DNA of 64,000 nucleotides, taken from Ophioderma brevispina. Taxonomy: Eukaryota; Echinodermata; Ophiuroidea; Amphilepidida; Ophiodermatidae. Position numbers and translations under genes: made by a program. The DNA is taken from assembly GCA_023653785.1 (NCBI GenBank), contig JAMKCH010002882.1, positions 62,001 through 126,000 on the forward strand, in the 5' to 3' direction. Under the pieces are notes generated by a model, which was not told the DNA's origin, searched no databases, and saw nothing but the letters and a program-made list of their open reading frames with translations. This document shows positions 1-11,205 of this stretch, piece after piece (positions within the stretch are counted from its first letter, which is position 1; each line of letters opens with the position of its first letter).

Positions 1-632
1 AGGTGATATTATCCGCCGGACTCATAGTCCACTCCACCAGCAACGGTAAAGAATAGGGCACTCGATTAAGTTGCCTCTTCACGCAACATTAGTTTCACGT
101 TTAATTCCGTTGTCGTCTATGGAGCCCGGACTGTGGATCCGGGCCGATCATATCTCCGTTTACACCATCTAGAGATTTCGTGCACATACGTGTCCTCGTT
201 TGATGACGCAATCGCTACATCCGAAGGGCTTGGGACTTGCAGGGCTTGGGGCGTTAGGGCTATGGGAGTTATACCACTCGTTACCACTATTTAAAGCCAG
301 TCTTGCCTCGTGTCTGAGTGACAGATGACTCACGACGTAGAATTAATGATGGCCAAAAACTTTGTTTTTATTACTACGTTTTCTATTTATGGCAGATTAA
401 GAGAGCTGACGATAGATAACTTGCCGATTATGGTCCGAAAGGAATACAGACACATGAACGACAGAAATGGTTTCAGCATATGCACTAAATTAATTGTACG
501 TCCCTAATCGTAATCCCTAAACCTTCAAACCGACCTGACAAAAAGTCACGGAGCGGACCCCTGCCTTGTGTTAGTGGAAAATTGCTCCTAGGGATGACAG
601 CAAAATACCGCTACCTCACTTTTACGGTGATT
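1..632. other. Left-edge sequence without recognisable gene
   Basis: No protein-like reading frame is seen here; the only 60-codon frame (325-507) has no family resemblance. The stretch is less AT-rich than most of the window. Its right end merges into a hairpin (573-649) and a direct duplication. Confidence 0.5.
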
Positions 633-649
633 GTCAGATTTTCCACTAG
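573..649. repeat. Hairpin with interrupted stem
   Basis: TAGTGGAAAA at 573-582 is the exact reverse complement of TTTTCCACTA at 640-649. Inside it TGACA (596-600) pairs with TGTCA (633-637). The right arm is also the first part of the 277-bp direct duplication, so the arm is reused at about 1050-1066. Confidence 0.6.
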
Positions 650-909
650 GGACGTTAGGGATATAGACATGTTCAGCTGGTTCTAAGGATTAAACAGGTA
701 TAGTTTGCTATATCTAGGGCAATTGCTTTTAACACAGTAGGCTTAAAATGGTTCAAGATCACCCTGGAGTAAAAAAAAAATATAATGCACAGATTTCTTT
801 CAAAATGGGCTCAAATTCTTCATGCTTATACTTATAGCAAAGATTATGTAAAGCAGGATAGGACACTCCCCCATTCAAAACAGTTTGTGCTGACTCTTTT
901 GCAAGGTCA
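633..909 (+). repeat. Direct duplication, copy 1 (277 bp)
   Basis: This sequence is repeated almost identically at 1050-1325. The only differences I see are one C/T substitution (about 675 versus 1094) and the length of an A-run. That similarity is far higher than between the large segmental copies, so this is a recent local event or an assembly artefact. The stretch around 690-770 also belongs to a dispersed family seen in the fold-back arms at about 38210-38310 and near 62135-62190. Confidence 0.9.
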
Positions 910-1049
910 AAAAAAAAAAAAAAAAAAATGTAAAAGATGAACCATGTTTTAGGCTAAATAGTAATTACTCTCTATTTTGTAAAGCGCTTTGACCTTGTTT
1001 TGAGAAGGCGCTATATCAAATGCCGTTTGTATTGTATTGTATATTGTAT
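910..1049 (+). mobile_element. LINE 3' tail fragment (CR1/L2-like)
   Basis: The stretch starts in a poly(A) run (about 909-928) and holds the phrase GTAAAGCGCTTTGACC followed by GGCGCTATATCAAATG and a (GTATT)n tail. Ending with a GCGCTATAT phrase and a short tandem repeat is typical of the 3' UTR of L2/CR1-like LINEs, and the LINE at 34.5-37.7 kb ends the same way (GCGCTATATCAAG plus ATT repeats). No coding part remains. The fragment lies exactly between the two 277-bp direct copies. Confidence 0.6.
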
Positions 1050-1325
1050 TGTCAGATTTTCCACTAGGGACGTTAGGGATATAGACATGTTCAGTTGGTT
1101 CTAAGGATTAAACAGGTATAGTTTGCTATATCTAGGGCAATTGCTTTTAACACAGTAGGCTTAAAATGGTTCAAGATCACCCTGGAGTAAAAAAAATATA
1201 ATGCACAGATTTCTTTCAAAATGGGCTCAAATTCTTCATGCTTATACTTATAGCAAAGATTATGTAAAGCAGGATAGGACACTCCCCCATTCAAAACAGT
1301 TTGTGCTGACTCTTTTGCAAGGTCA
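1050..1325 (+). repeat. Direct duplication, copy 2
   Basis: Near-identical partner of 633-909. The repeat begins immediately after the (GTATT)n LINE tail and ends at GCAAGGTCA, where copy 1 instead runs into poly(A). Confidence 0.9.
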
Positions 1326-1784
1326 TATGGGCCTACCGTAGGACTATTTCTGTATTTCCTTTAGACTGCAACCGTCAAGTCAACTCACTTAATTCGTAAT
1401 AATTAGGAACAATAAAATGAAATGTAATAACAAGAAGAATATTGACAAAACATTATCAACACTCTGACCTACTTTTGACAAACGGGCGCTAAATTGGCCC
1501 AAAATGCATATTAAACAGCGCTCCACGAGAACAACTTCGTGAAATAATTGACTAAGCACGCGGTTTACAGAACTACAAGTACCCTTAATACTTCACTTGC
1601 ACCTACGGTGATCATACTATGCGATGATTGGCAAACCTTAACAGATAGATTTATGGCATAGGTTCTATTCACAAAGTAACACATCTGGGATGGAGTTTTG
1701 CTACAGGATGTTTTCTATTCTACAGAAGATATTATGACGATTGAGGGATTGCAGGTATTACAAGGTGTATATAGAATGTGATCC
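1326..1784. other. AT-rich sequence, nothing recognised
   Basis: No reading frame, RNA gene or repeat could be supported in this stretch. The homology to the second segmental copy begins just after it. Confidence 0.4.
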
Positions 1785-3431
1785 ACCCGGGCCAATTAAA
1801 GGGACTTCTAAGCTTGTAAACTGAATTAGGTGCTCCTCTCAACAATTCCATTTTAATCGCATTTTAATCGCTACATACCGACGGTTTTATTAAATACGCA
1901 TGCCAACTGTGCTATGAAAATACAACACAATGCCTGGGTGACAAATGCCGACGTAAACCACCAATACTGAACAAAGTCGCCAAAAGCCCTAAATCACTGG
2001 TGTAAAATAGTCCTGTCTACAAACCGTTCACACTGACGAATCGTAGCTGAAAGGTGGCTCAAAGGTTTTTCGTCATGCCAGCATTAAAACAAGATGTCAA
2101 AACGTGACATGTCTCTGATGGCTTTTGACGCGTCTAATGTACTTCCTAGTATGTTTGTTCACACATAAGTAACCTTATAACCCGTCAGTCTTATCATCAC
2201 TTATGTACAAGCAGGGACTGTCAAATACCGCTTTTATTTGCAGAGCTGAATTTCTGTCATGGTAGGGTGTTCCACAAACATATCGAAATAATGACGTCAA
2301 AAATAATAAGTTGTGAAAATTGCTCAGGCGATATTTCCACTGCCGTGGAAGACAACGCAAACCCCAATACTAAGCCAGTATATAATGATAATGGGACCCT
2401 CGTTTAGCTTCAGGACCCCGTGGCAGGACCTCTTTATACTGAATTTCGTTTTCGAAACCAGTCGCTAATGGATCTCATACTTAGCCAAGATTTCATAAGG
2501 TTTTTTTATTATTCAAGAACGGATATTTTTTGGATACATATAAAAACAGCTATCGATCGTAAAGAACACGTATATTACAGTTTGTTGTTTCTTTTCTCAA
2601 ATCTCACAGTTTCATTGTATTTATCCTTTTCATAAATCGTTAAATTATTCTTTTCTAAAACCTGAAAAATTTGATTGCATCTATTTTCCCCTCGAACCTC
2701 GTAAATATGATTGTATCTCTTCTTTTTTTCACAATTAATAGTTTATTGTATCTATTCTTTTTCAAAAATCACAGTTTCATTTCATCTATTTTTGCTCAGA
2801 CCGCCCATTTTAATTTCACCTTTTTCTAATATGATGAAGTTTGATCGACCTATTCTTTGCTAAAAAATCAATAAGTGTATCTATTCTGTTCTCAAATCTC
2901 GAAATTTAATTACTAACACCTTTTCAAACCTCAGAGTTTAATTATATTTATTACATTAATATGACTTTAATATTTGCAATGTGGACTCCAAAATAATGCA
3001 TATCGCTCTCATTTTTTTCATAATAGAAATTGTATTCCACCGCACGAACCACTGGGCAACGACATCCATATTTCGGAAAATGTATTTAATTCATGTTTGT
3101 CCGTGTTTACGATTAAAGGCCCCCGCTTGCTTCTACTTGGACAGTAAAACTGGTCAATATAAGTGGCCCAAACATGGTCAATGAACTCGCCCTTCAATGT
3201 CCCTCGTTTAGCCATCCATAATAGCCCCTACATGATGTTGTTAACATTTGAAATTAGCCAGTGATACGATCTTGCAAAGGTTTCCTTCTTTGAAAAACAA
3301 AACAAAACAACAAAACAAACAAAATATACAACAAAACAAAAACGAGCTAAACAAAAACGCAAAGATGCAAGTACATTAAATATGTTTGTAATGTAAGATT
3401 GTAATATCTAATTGTTGTAAGTGTGCTTATT

Positions 3432-3785
3432 TTAAAGGTGCTTGTTCCGATTTATGTCTATTGTGTTCTCTACTTGATATGGGAGTCTGGCACTTGCACA
3501 TTCGCCCAAGCAAGTACCGTGGGAAACAACCTTGTGGTTTTGATGGTGGAAGCAATAATTCATATTGTAAAGCCCTATTCCATACTGTGCTAATATTGAT
3601 GGTTAACCACTAAAACGGCGGTTTTTTGTTTATATTTTGGAAATGAAATGGATTGAGGGGCTCATAATTTTTGCTTTCGTGACGACAATGAGAAAAATAC
3701 GGCCTTTCATCTGACATCGCCTAAATCGATAGTACTTCGGGTAAATCAGGGGGTACCAAAGGACGATCGGAACACGCATCTTTAA
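3432..3785. mobile_element. Nonautonomous DNA element with 20-bp TIRs
   Basis: The left end TTAAAGGTGCTTGTTCCGAT matches the reverse complement of the right end (TTAAAGATGCGTGTTCCGAT) at 18 of 20 positions. GTGTGCTTATT at 3421-3431 and GTGGGCTTATT at 3786-3796 flank it as an 11-bp direct repeat with one mismatch. The sister block A2 lacks the element. Another, truncated member of the family lies at about 55172-55272 in the opposite orientation. There is no coding capacity. An 11-bp target duplication would be unusual; an 8-bp one of the hAT/P type is possible if part of the match is chance. Confidence 0.75.
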
Positions 3786-4789
3786 GTGGGCTTATTGACT
3801 CTGGAAGAAATCGTAGTAAATTCGCGTCTAGCCTATGGGCAGCGTGATATACGAACATTCGCGTATGACATTCAAAACGCACTGTCGAATCAACTGAACT
3901 TTTGGGAATTGGAAATAACCTTTCTTGATGATCAGTAAGCCATGAGCGAAAACAAAAAAATAACTCCGATCACGAAATGCACCTTTTTTGTGGACTAATG
4001 CAACCACGAGGATCCTGCCAATAGTGAACGAATGATGTAATAATATTTTGAAGAATGGAGACAAAACCTACCTGGAATGACCTCGCGCATGAAAGAAACG
4101 AGCAACTAGTATGATGTTGTCTCTATTGAAACAAGAATACTTACAGGAGAACTCAAAGCTCAACCTCCGGTGGACTGAGGTCATAAAAATCGCTTGAACG
4201 TGTTTCATGAACAAACAGGACCGGTTATAACGGATTTGGAGCACGGGGTCAGACGGACAATAATGGTGAGAAAAGCATTGTGATAATTATTTGAACTAGT
4301 GATTTCTTTATAAATATTAGGACAAAATTCAATACTCAATAGCGACGTTTCCGAGGTCTTCGTTCCGCGCGGTTCAATAATTCAGTGAGTTTGCTGAATT
4401 ACGGTATTATTAAAGGATTCAGAGATTGCGAGATTAAAGAAACACCTGGAAACAGGGCAGCAGAACAAGGAAAACGCCCGCGGGGGAGGTAGTGATTTGA
4501 TCCTTACATGTTTTGGGTATTTGTTGCATTGATAGCTTTCCAAAATATGTGCTCCAAATTTGGAAAGAGAGCTATGACGCAAACCTACCCACAATATTGT
4601 GACTTGATTTGCCCTTTTGACAATGCATATCAGTTACTAATGGGGGGGACCACATGCTTATATCCAGAAATTTGCATTAGGTTTTAAAAGTTCTTGCAAA
4701 ATTTTTAAAAAAGTTATGAATAGTTTCGATTAGCTTCATTGAATACAGCTTTTATTGGATCTGGCCCCCAACATCTTTCAAATGCTCTA

Positions 4790-5868
4790 CAGGCTGTCCC
4801 AAAAAAATGTTAACACTCGAACGACGACATTTTGATAAGAAAAGTACGGATGGGTTTTTGTTTGATTCCCTTTAAAGCCAATAAAAAAGCTTTAATTTGC
4901 CATTATTCAATTCCAATCCGATACATAGAAAAAAGATTATGCCTTCATCAATTATGAGAGGCAAAATCATAACTTGGTCCGATTTTTGCCGTAAAAACTT
5001 TGGAATGCATGGCGCAAGATGAATACATTGCTCATAGCATATATTATTTCCATCTATAAAAAGAAAACAAATAGATTTTGCAGTGTTTTCTATTTAAGAA
5101 AGACCTTCGAGATTCCTGCCACCATGTTTTATCAAACGTCATCGTTGTATCTAACCAACAACGATTTTCAAAAGAGAAATGTTGGCTTGAGTTCTTGCTA
5201 TTCTGGTCCGTGAATCTGTATGGCCTGCCACTGGTGTCTTTATTTCCAATTCTGCCTGCTTTATTAGTCCATATAGGCTTATTATCAGAAGTTTATCTTT
5301 CTTTTTTGTTTACTTTCGTGTTTTGCTGTTTATTCTGCCTATAGAATCATAGATTTTCTTTAGGAATCAAATAAAGAAGTGTCTGATTGTTTGGTTTAAT
5401 TTGGTTTGGTTTAACATTCTGGGTAATTTTTGAGCGATTTGATAGGGCTACTAACTCTGCTAATGAAAGTAAACTGATTAATATTTGAAAAATACATAGT
5501 ATTGCTGATCATAAGACAATGATCACACGTTATGACAATGTTGAAGTTCAAAATGGATTGTCAATATCTTCAATGGGCTCAGTTACCAACCAATAACGTA
5601 ATCAATAAACCAAATTTGAGTATGTTACAAAATCACGTTTCACACAATCTTACAAATGTAACCACTGCAAATCGGACCAATCCGAATTTGTACTCTCCTT
5701 TTTGACGAAGCATATCTTTGTTCTACATATTGCATTGGAATGAAATAAACGGCAAATAAAAGCTTATTTAGTTAGCTTTAAAAGCATACCAAACAAAGAC
5801 CCATGAATACTTTAGATATTTACAAAAAGTCTGTGTTCCGAGTGTTAACATTTTTTTGGGACAGCCTG
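4790..5868. mobile_element. Mariner/Tc1-like nonautonomous element, perfect 30-bp TIRs
   Basis: The termini are perfect 30-bp inverted repeats that begin CAGGCTGTCCCAAAAAAATG. TA dinucleotides at 4788-4789 and 5869-5870 form the target duplication expected of IS630/Tc1/mariner elements. Weaker inverted similarity continues inward for about 200 bp on both sides (about 4830-5000 against 5650-5830), so the element can fold back. No transposase motif is readable in the centre, and the short frames there (5019-5213, 5078-5344) are probably spurious. It is absent from A2. Confidence 0.85.
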
Positions 5869-7473
5869 TATTAGATTCTTAAGGCAATTTAATCTTTTTC
5901 TCCAATTCCATGGCTGTTTTTAAGATTATTTTTGAAGGAAAGCAACATTTGTCCTATATAACATAGAGAATGTATTAGGGTCAGCATTACAAGGTGTACT
6001 GTAGCGCTAGCTCAACTGATAATTAGATTTTCAGAGGTTATATACCATGACAGTCTTCTATTAAGGTAGATTGATATGGAGTGGTTTGATTGAGTCTCAA
6101 TTGAGGTAGAACGTGTTATAAATTGGCCACGTCTTCTCGTTAGAAATTTGCACGTATTGCCAGAAACAATCCATTGCGCTGCGTTCAACTATTTTAAAAA
6201 GCTCACTTGGATAATTTTAAAACATGTCTGAAAGGAATCCAATTCAGGGCTTACGCCTACAATGGCTCGTTACAAACATATTCGATTACGCTACACACAA
6301 AAGCTACATAATATCATGGGTTTTATATTAATGACGTTATACCTTTTATTTTATCATCACTCATATTTCAGTTCAGCTGTAAGTCTTTCATGATGACATA
6401 GTTACAAGCATTGTAATACTAGGATGGTCTTAGTAACTCAGTAACCACTAGATCTCTATTATGTAGGGCCTATAGGTTATGGTCCTATAACGTGGCACCT
6501 GCTTAGGGAGTATGATGCCTTTTCTTTCTTACCGATATCAATGTATTTTATAGGATACGTATAAAATAACCCCCTCTTTGAGACGAGGCTTAATATTTCC
6601 TTTGTAATAGTGATTTTATTATATATCAAATTTTCAGGCGTTTTATTTGTTTTTGCAGATCGATTATAGCCTTCGAAAAAACATTCGGATTCTGAGACAG
6701 ACAGGAAAAAATATAAGAGACTAAATAAGCATGGGGACAGCAGGATGAGATAGACCAGAGAAGCATAATTATTAAGACCATCTCATATGTTTTGGTCTCA
6801 AGACACCAATTATTGCTGCGGTTCTTTGCAGGGATAGTGAATGTCCATTAAACCCATCTGTAATATTTTTTGAAGATAATAAAAGAGTAACATAGGGCTA
6901 CACAAATCAATATTTGCCCAAGACCAATTCTATTGAACGGTTGGGTACAAATCAGTGATTACAATTGTAATCCATTGTTAGCTATTTAAAAAAAAAATTG
7001 TCGACGTTCTATGGCCTTTGGCTCTTACTAAGATGGCCAAAAGTCTAAGTGGCGATAGAATCTAGTAAAACAGACACTACACCTCTGCAAGGCAGAGGCA
7101 GGTAATCACATGGTCAAAGAAGCTTTGTTTACAATCACTATGAGCATGTAAAATCTCAGTTCCCTTGGTACAGTTCAGTACCTTCCATTTACCAGTGTAT
7201 TTAGAAAATATACCCCCTGTTTTTTAGGTATGATATTATGATAGGCATTATCGTGTTCCACGGCCCACTCTTCTCTTGCCAATACATTACAACGGAATGA
7301 AGCTATACTTTTGTACGTGAATGTTTTGGCGGAAAAAAGTGGGCCGTATAACACGATATTGCCATATGATACCCAGATCACACAAGGTCAGTTCATGTCA
7401 ATGCGTGTACAAGTACAACCCGCTGAACTGTGTCCTTGGTGGATGAGCAAATTGTAACTCATAGTGAGTGCAT

Positions 7474-8140
7474 CAAATCTCTTCAAGACAACCTTCATCA
7501 ACAAACTGTATCGCCTCACTGGTATGTTTTTATGAGGACTGTCTTTCAAAGCTTAGTGTTTTCTCGTATTTGTTTTCAAGCGATTATCAAATAATCTCAT
7601 GTTGATAATTTGGTAATCGCAAACACATCCGCAAATAGTAAGAACAAGCAAAGTAAAGTGAAAGAGAGCCACATAGATCTTGGGTGTGAAATGACTTTAT
7701 ATTGAAAGAAATCCGCACTGTGACGTAGTTGGTGATAAACGATTAAACTTCTGCTTTTGTGTTTACATGATAAGTTGATGAACTTCGGTGCATTAGCAGA
7801 TTATTATATACAAATCTCTTCAAGGCAACTTTCATCGACAACCTTCATCGCCTCACTGGTATGTTTTTATTAGGACTTTCGTTCAAAGCTTAGATAGTGT
7901 TTTCTCGTATTTGTTTTCAATTGATTATCAAATCTCATTTGGTAATTTGGATGATTTGGTAATCGCACACACATCCACAACGAGTTAGAACAAGCAAAGT
8001 AAAATGAAAAGCGACACATAGACATTGATGAAATAATCTGAAAGAAATCTGCATTATGACATAGTTTGTGATACAAGATTTTTTTATACTACTATGTTTG
8101 CGTTGAAAGGATAAATTAATTAACTTTTATATACAAATTC
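7474..8140 (+). repeat. Two-copy local tandem duplication, period about 337 bp
   Basis: Sequence starting CAAATCTCTTCAAG at 7474 recurs at 7811 and stays similar for about 330 bp, including CGCCTCACTGGTATGTTTTT and GGTAATCGCA. A2 carries a single copy (about 23468-23690), so the duplication arose in unit 1 or one copy was lost in unit 2. The two copies are diverged, which means it is not recent. Confidence 0.8.
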
Positions 8141-8436
8141 GTGGGTGCGCTACTTTCTTGTATGGCATCCGGAAATACTACGAAAATGTCCGAAAATACA
8201 ATAGTTATATTAGGAAACGTATTTCATCTCGAAAGACTCACTAGCAGACAATAAATCATCTCGTACCTGGCTTTCCGATGCACTTTACGTGTAGTCGAAC
8301 GTCGGCCACGTCGAAATTAAAAAATGCTCACTTTGTGAATTGAGCTTGTACTTTGGAGTGTTTTATATGCTAAAGAAACATGCCCAAAGGTCAATAGACT
8401 AGTGTGTGTAAATGAGAAAGTGGTGTTTAACCTATC

Positions 8437-8560
8437 GGGGAAATAGTACACACTACTTTTCCGAGGTCGATGGCTGCGAGTCCATCACCCCAAACCCGAA
8501 GGATGAGGGTTGATTGGTTCGTGACCCACTGCCAATGAAAAATAGTGTGTTTATTTCCCC
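8437..8560. mobile_element. 124-bp MITE-like hairpin element
   Basis: The ends GGGGAAATAGTACACACTA and TAGTGTGTTTATTTCCCC are inverted repeats of about 18 bp. A related, more decayed copy occupies the same place in A3 (about 50430-50555), while A2 lacks the sequence. The insertion therefore predates the split of units 1 and 3, or was deleted from unit 2. No target duplication could be fixed. Confidence 0.65.
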
Positions 8561-9820
8561 AATGTAAACAAGAAAGTATTTTATTTTATTACACCTACTT
8601 GAGAAATAGCTCTTTTAATAGGAATCAGCCAGTGAGTTAGCATGATTACTTAATCAATATTTATGAGTTGCAATAACAGTGCATGGCTATTGTGAAAAAG
8701 CTACTCAATTTCAAAATTTACTCTTACAATCTAATTTTACATTGCCGCATCAACATGAATTAATTACCAATCGCAATCTTTCAGAACATCATTCTTAATT
8801 CGCATCTGTAAATGTCATCTTTCAACGTGGCCAACACTTAAAGCCAATAATCGTTATATTATTTCGTCACGGGAATGCGATTTAAGAGAGGAATGGTGTA
8901 GAAGATGCATAATGTATCATGGGAGTGTATTATTGAAGGCTACCTGTTTCCAGATTAAGCGTAATTACTTTCGGACGAATGATATGTTATGAACGTATGA
9001 CCCCACGTCCTGTTTGGAATGGATAAATACATTGGTCTACAATGTCCAAATGTTCCGTTTAAATGTTTCGTGGCAAAACAAAACTGCTATACTGGCATTA
9101 TTTGTGTACCTATATTACAGACATGCAGAAAAATAATGTGTATATATTACTGTGATAATATTGATATATTGCTGATATATATATATATTACTGATATAGA
9201 GAATGTTTTAGACAAACAGCAAAAAAGAAATTCGTATATAATACATTATTATATTACTAAAAACATCACTTCTGTATGGTAAAATATGAATACGTGAGGC
9301 GGAAATGTTGTCAACATCTAATTGAATTCTGCTAATTCTTTTATCCAGAATCAGAACATTGCCACTATATTTACTAAAATTGTACATTTCCTGCAAGGTT
9401 CATTACATTACTTTTCAGGTTTCAGATGTGTGTAATATTTAACACAGGATTAATGAGAGCGATATGTAGTATGGGAATGGATATTTAAAGATTATCTCTT
9501 TCCAGAAATAAAGTACTGGTCTTCACACAAATTATTTTATTTGAGCCTATAACATCACGACCTTTTCTGAATAAATGAACACATTGATATACAATGTTCA
9601 AGCTTTCCTATTAAGAATCAAATGTTTCATGGCAAAAGAAAAATGTTATATACTCTGTAAAATGTTGATTAAAAATAGAACACCCCTTTCTATTGAGTAA
9701 AATCAAATCATAGTCAAGGTTAAGTAAAGCTTATGCAAAGACGAGTATAATCTGCACGTTATGAATTGAAATGATGTCAACATGTTGTAGTTAAAACACT
9801 ATACTAGCCAATTACCAAAG

Positions 9821-10233
9821 CCTTTTGAGAAGTACTTTGTAAAACATGCCCAAATACATAAATACCATACAAGAAATGCCCACAACTATAGTATTAATAA
9901 TAATAAGAAAATGTTTTCCGATCGCGCTGTGAGAAATTCTGGACCAAAATTATGGAATTCTTTGGACAATAATACCAAGACGTGTAAAATATCAAGTGTT
10001 TTAGAATCATTTCAAATCTCTACTTATAGCTGAATATGAATGAGTTTTGTTGGGGCATGTCTTGTTTTGTGTATGTGTATGAGTGTCTTTTGTTTGGTTT
10101 GTATGAAACTTAGGTTTAGGGGATGATCACATCTGGCCTTATTGACCTCTCGATCATCTCCTCAATATCATTGTCTTTTGTGTCTTTGTTAGATTTATGT
10201 GATGATATTGAAATAAAGTTGATTGATTGATTG
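9821..10233 (+). pseudogene. C-terminal end of a CR1/L2-like LINE ORF2 plus 3' UTR
   Basis: An open frame of about 70 codons runs from 9821 to a stop at 10031-10033. Its end reads RNSGPKLWNSLDNNTK, the conserved block near the C-terminus of ORF2 in many CR1/L2-type LINEs (a GPKLWNSLP-type motif after an HTRN phrase; here HTRNAHNY). The 3' UTR follows and ends in ATAAAGTTGATTGATTGATTG, a short tandem-repeat tail of the kind these LINEs use for priming. Endonuclease and reverse transcriptase are absent, so this is a heavily 5'-truncated insertion on the plus strand. The clade is inferred from the motif and tail only. Confidence 0.72.
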
Positions 10234-10386
10234 TTAAGTTGTAATCCAAAACGTCCAAAGTCTGCTAAATACTCCCCTGTTCACAATTGGAACAATCATA
10301 CGACATTTTCAAACGGACAAACACAATGGATATTTCAGCAATGTTCAATACATTACGTTAATAGTATCCAGGCTCTTCCCATATTC

Positions 10387-10560
10387 ACCCCTGCGGGTTC
10401 GGGGTTTAAGAATTGGCCCATGGTGCTCCCCTGTAAATGTCCGTAAAGGGGAACGAAAGGCAGGGACCTCGCCGGCGGGTTCGGGGTTTAGAATAGGTCC
10501 GCTGCCCCCCTTACATGTCGTAAGAGACGACTATAAGGGGCAACTCGTCTGTTATTTGAA
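10387..10560. repeat. GC-rich terminal part with internal direct repeat
   Basis: The phrase GCGGGTTCGGGGTTTA occurs at 10393 and again at 10475, each followed by a CC-rich segment and a TGTCCGTAAAGG/TGTCGTAAGAG phrase. It is the downstream end of the Penelope-like insertion as read on the minus strand, and may be part of its terminal repeat or a separate older repeat. Confidence 0.5.
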
Positions 10561-10721
10561 ACAGACGTGTTGTATTGAAAAATTTAGGATTTTGTAGTAT
10601 TAGATTGTAATAATAAAGGTGTTCCACTGTATGGTTGTATAATTAAGATGTATTTAAAGTGTTAAAATTATAATGTGATATGATTATGAGTAGAAAATAA
10701 TAATCTTTCCCTAGAGGCATC

Positions 10722-10780
10722 CAAATTGGAAGGCTGAGCTTTCGGCACCCTAGCGAATGCCATCATCAGAGCAAACTAAA
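10722..10780 (-). ncRNA. Hammerhead ribozyme motif (Penelope-like element type)
   Basis: On the minus strand CTGATGA (10769-10763) is followed by a stem II whose arms are GGCA and TGCC, then GAAA, then GCTCAGC. CUGAUGA and GAAA around a short helix II form the invariant hammerhead core. The GCU just before CUGAUGA can pair with the AGC after the predicted cleavage site (GAAAGCUC/AGC), giving a short helix I. AGCU is self-complementary, as expected for motifs with a minimal helix III that work as dimers. Hammerheads are an established feature of the terminal repeats of Penelope-like elements, and this one lies about 100 bp past the GIY-YIG stop on the same strand. Activity is inferred, not shown. 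Confidence 0.8.
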
Positions 10781-10882
10781 CAGACATGATGTTGCACCTT
10801 ATATACACCAGTGAACAAAGGGGGAGAGAACAATAACCGCTGGATCAAAGGATACCCCAGTTAATGAAAGTTGTCGCGTTCA

Positions 10883-11205
10883 TTAGTAGGGAGGAACCTT
10901 TGAGTAGTCTACCCCATTCAGGAGGAATTCTGCTCCTTTGTCCCTATGGAAGTTGTTAGGGATAGACTTGATGTACAAAGCTTCCATGAGTTTCCTTTCC
11001 GTCGCAATACGTGTTCCTGTCCAGAATTTCAGTCTTGTCCCAGTCAATGTTATGTTGGTCATTCCACACATGTTCGGCGATAGCCGATTTTGTGTGTTGC
11101 CCGTTTGAGTCGCTTTCTGGTGTTCGTCGGTTCTCTTTTTCAATGATCTGCCGGTTTCACCAATGTACACTTTGTCACATGATCCACAAGGAATAAATAG
11201 ATAAC
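10883..11205 (-). pseudogene. GIY-YIG endonuclease domain of Penelope-like element
   Basis: The minus-strand frame reads VYIGETGRSLKKRTDEHQ, which carries the YIGETGRSL signature and the downstream R/EH residues of the Penelope GIY-YIG nuclease. A CGSCDKVYIG lead-in, split by a frameshift near 11165, precedes it. The C-terminal part ends with a PPY-stop at 10883. In the family this domain nicks target DNA to prime reverse transcription. It lies directly downstream of the RT remnants, separated by a frame change, so it was once the C-terminus of one polyprotein. Confidence 0.88.

Larger units (their letters stand above)
1785..9720 (+). repeat. Segmental duplication block A, copy 1
   Basis: This block is collinear with 17030-26860 (A2), and its last 1.3 kb also matches 50345-51840 (A3). 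Anchors include CAACAATTCCATTTTAATCG (1840 and 17065), CGTGACATGTCTCTGATGGC (2103 and 17291), TTCCACCGCACGAAC (3035 and 18230) and CAACGTGGCCAACACTTAAA (8823, 25680 and 50829). Small indels are frequent. Copy 1 alone carries the elements at 3432-3785 and 4790-5868. No conserved coding frame survives in all copies, so the block is probably noncoding or long decayed. I see nothing else in the intervals 1.8-3.4, 5.9-7.4 and 8.6-9.7 kb except a short AT run at about 9175-9189. Confidence 0.88.

Noticed and set aside
325..507. 60-codon frame starting MTHDVELMMAKNF
   Set aside because: Short, no homology recognised, no splice or poly(A) context; consistent with chance.
7474..8140. CRISPR-like or satellite array
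   Set aside because: Only two diverged copies of about 337 bp with no spacers; an ordinary local duplication.
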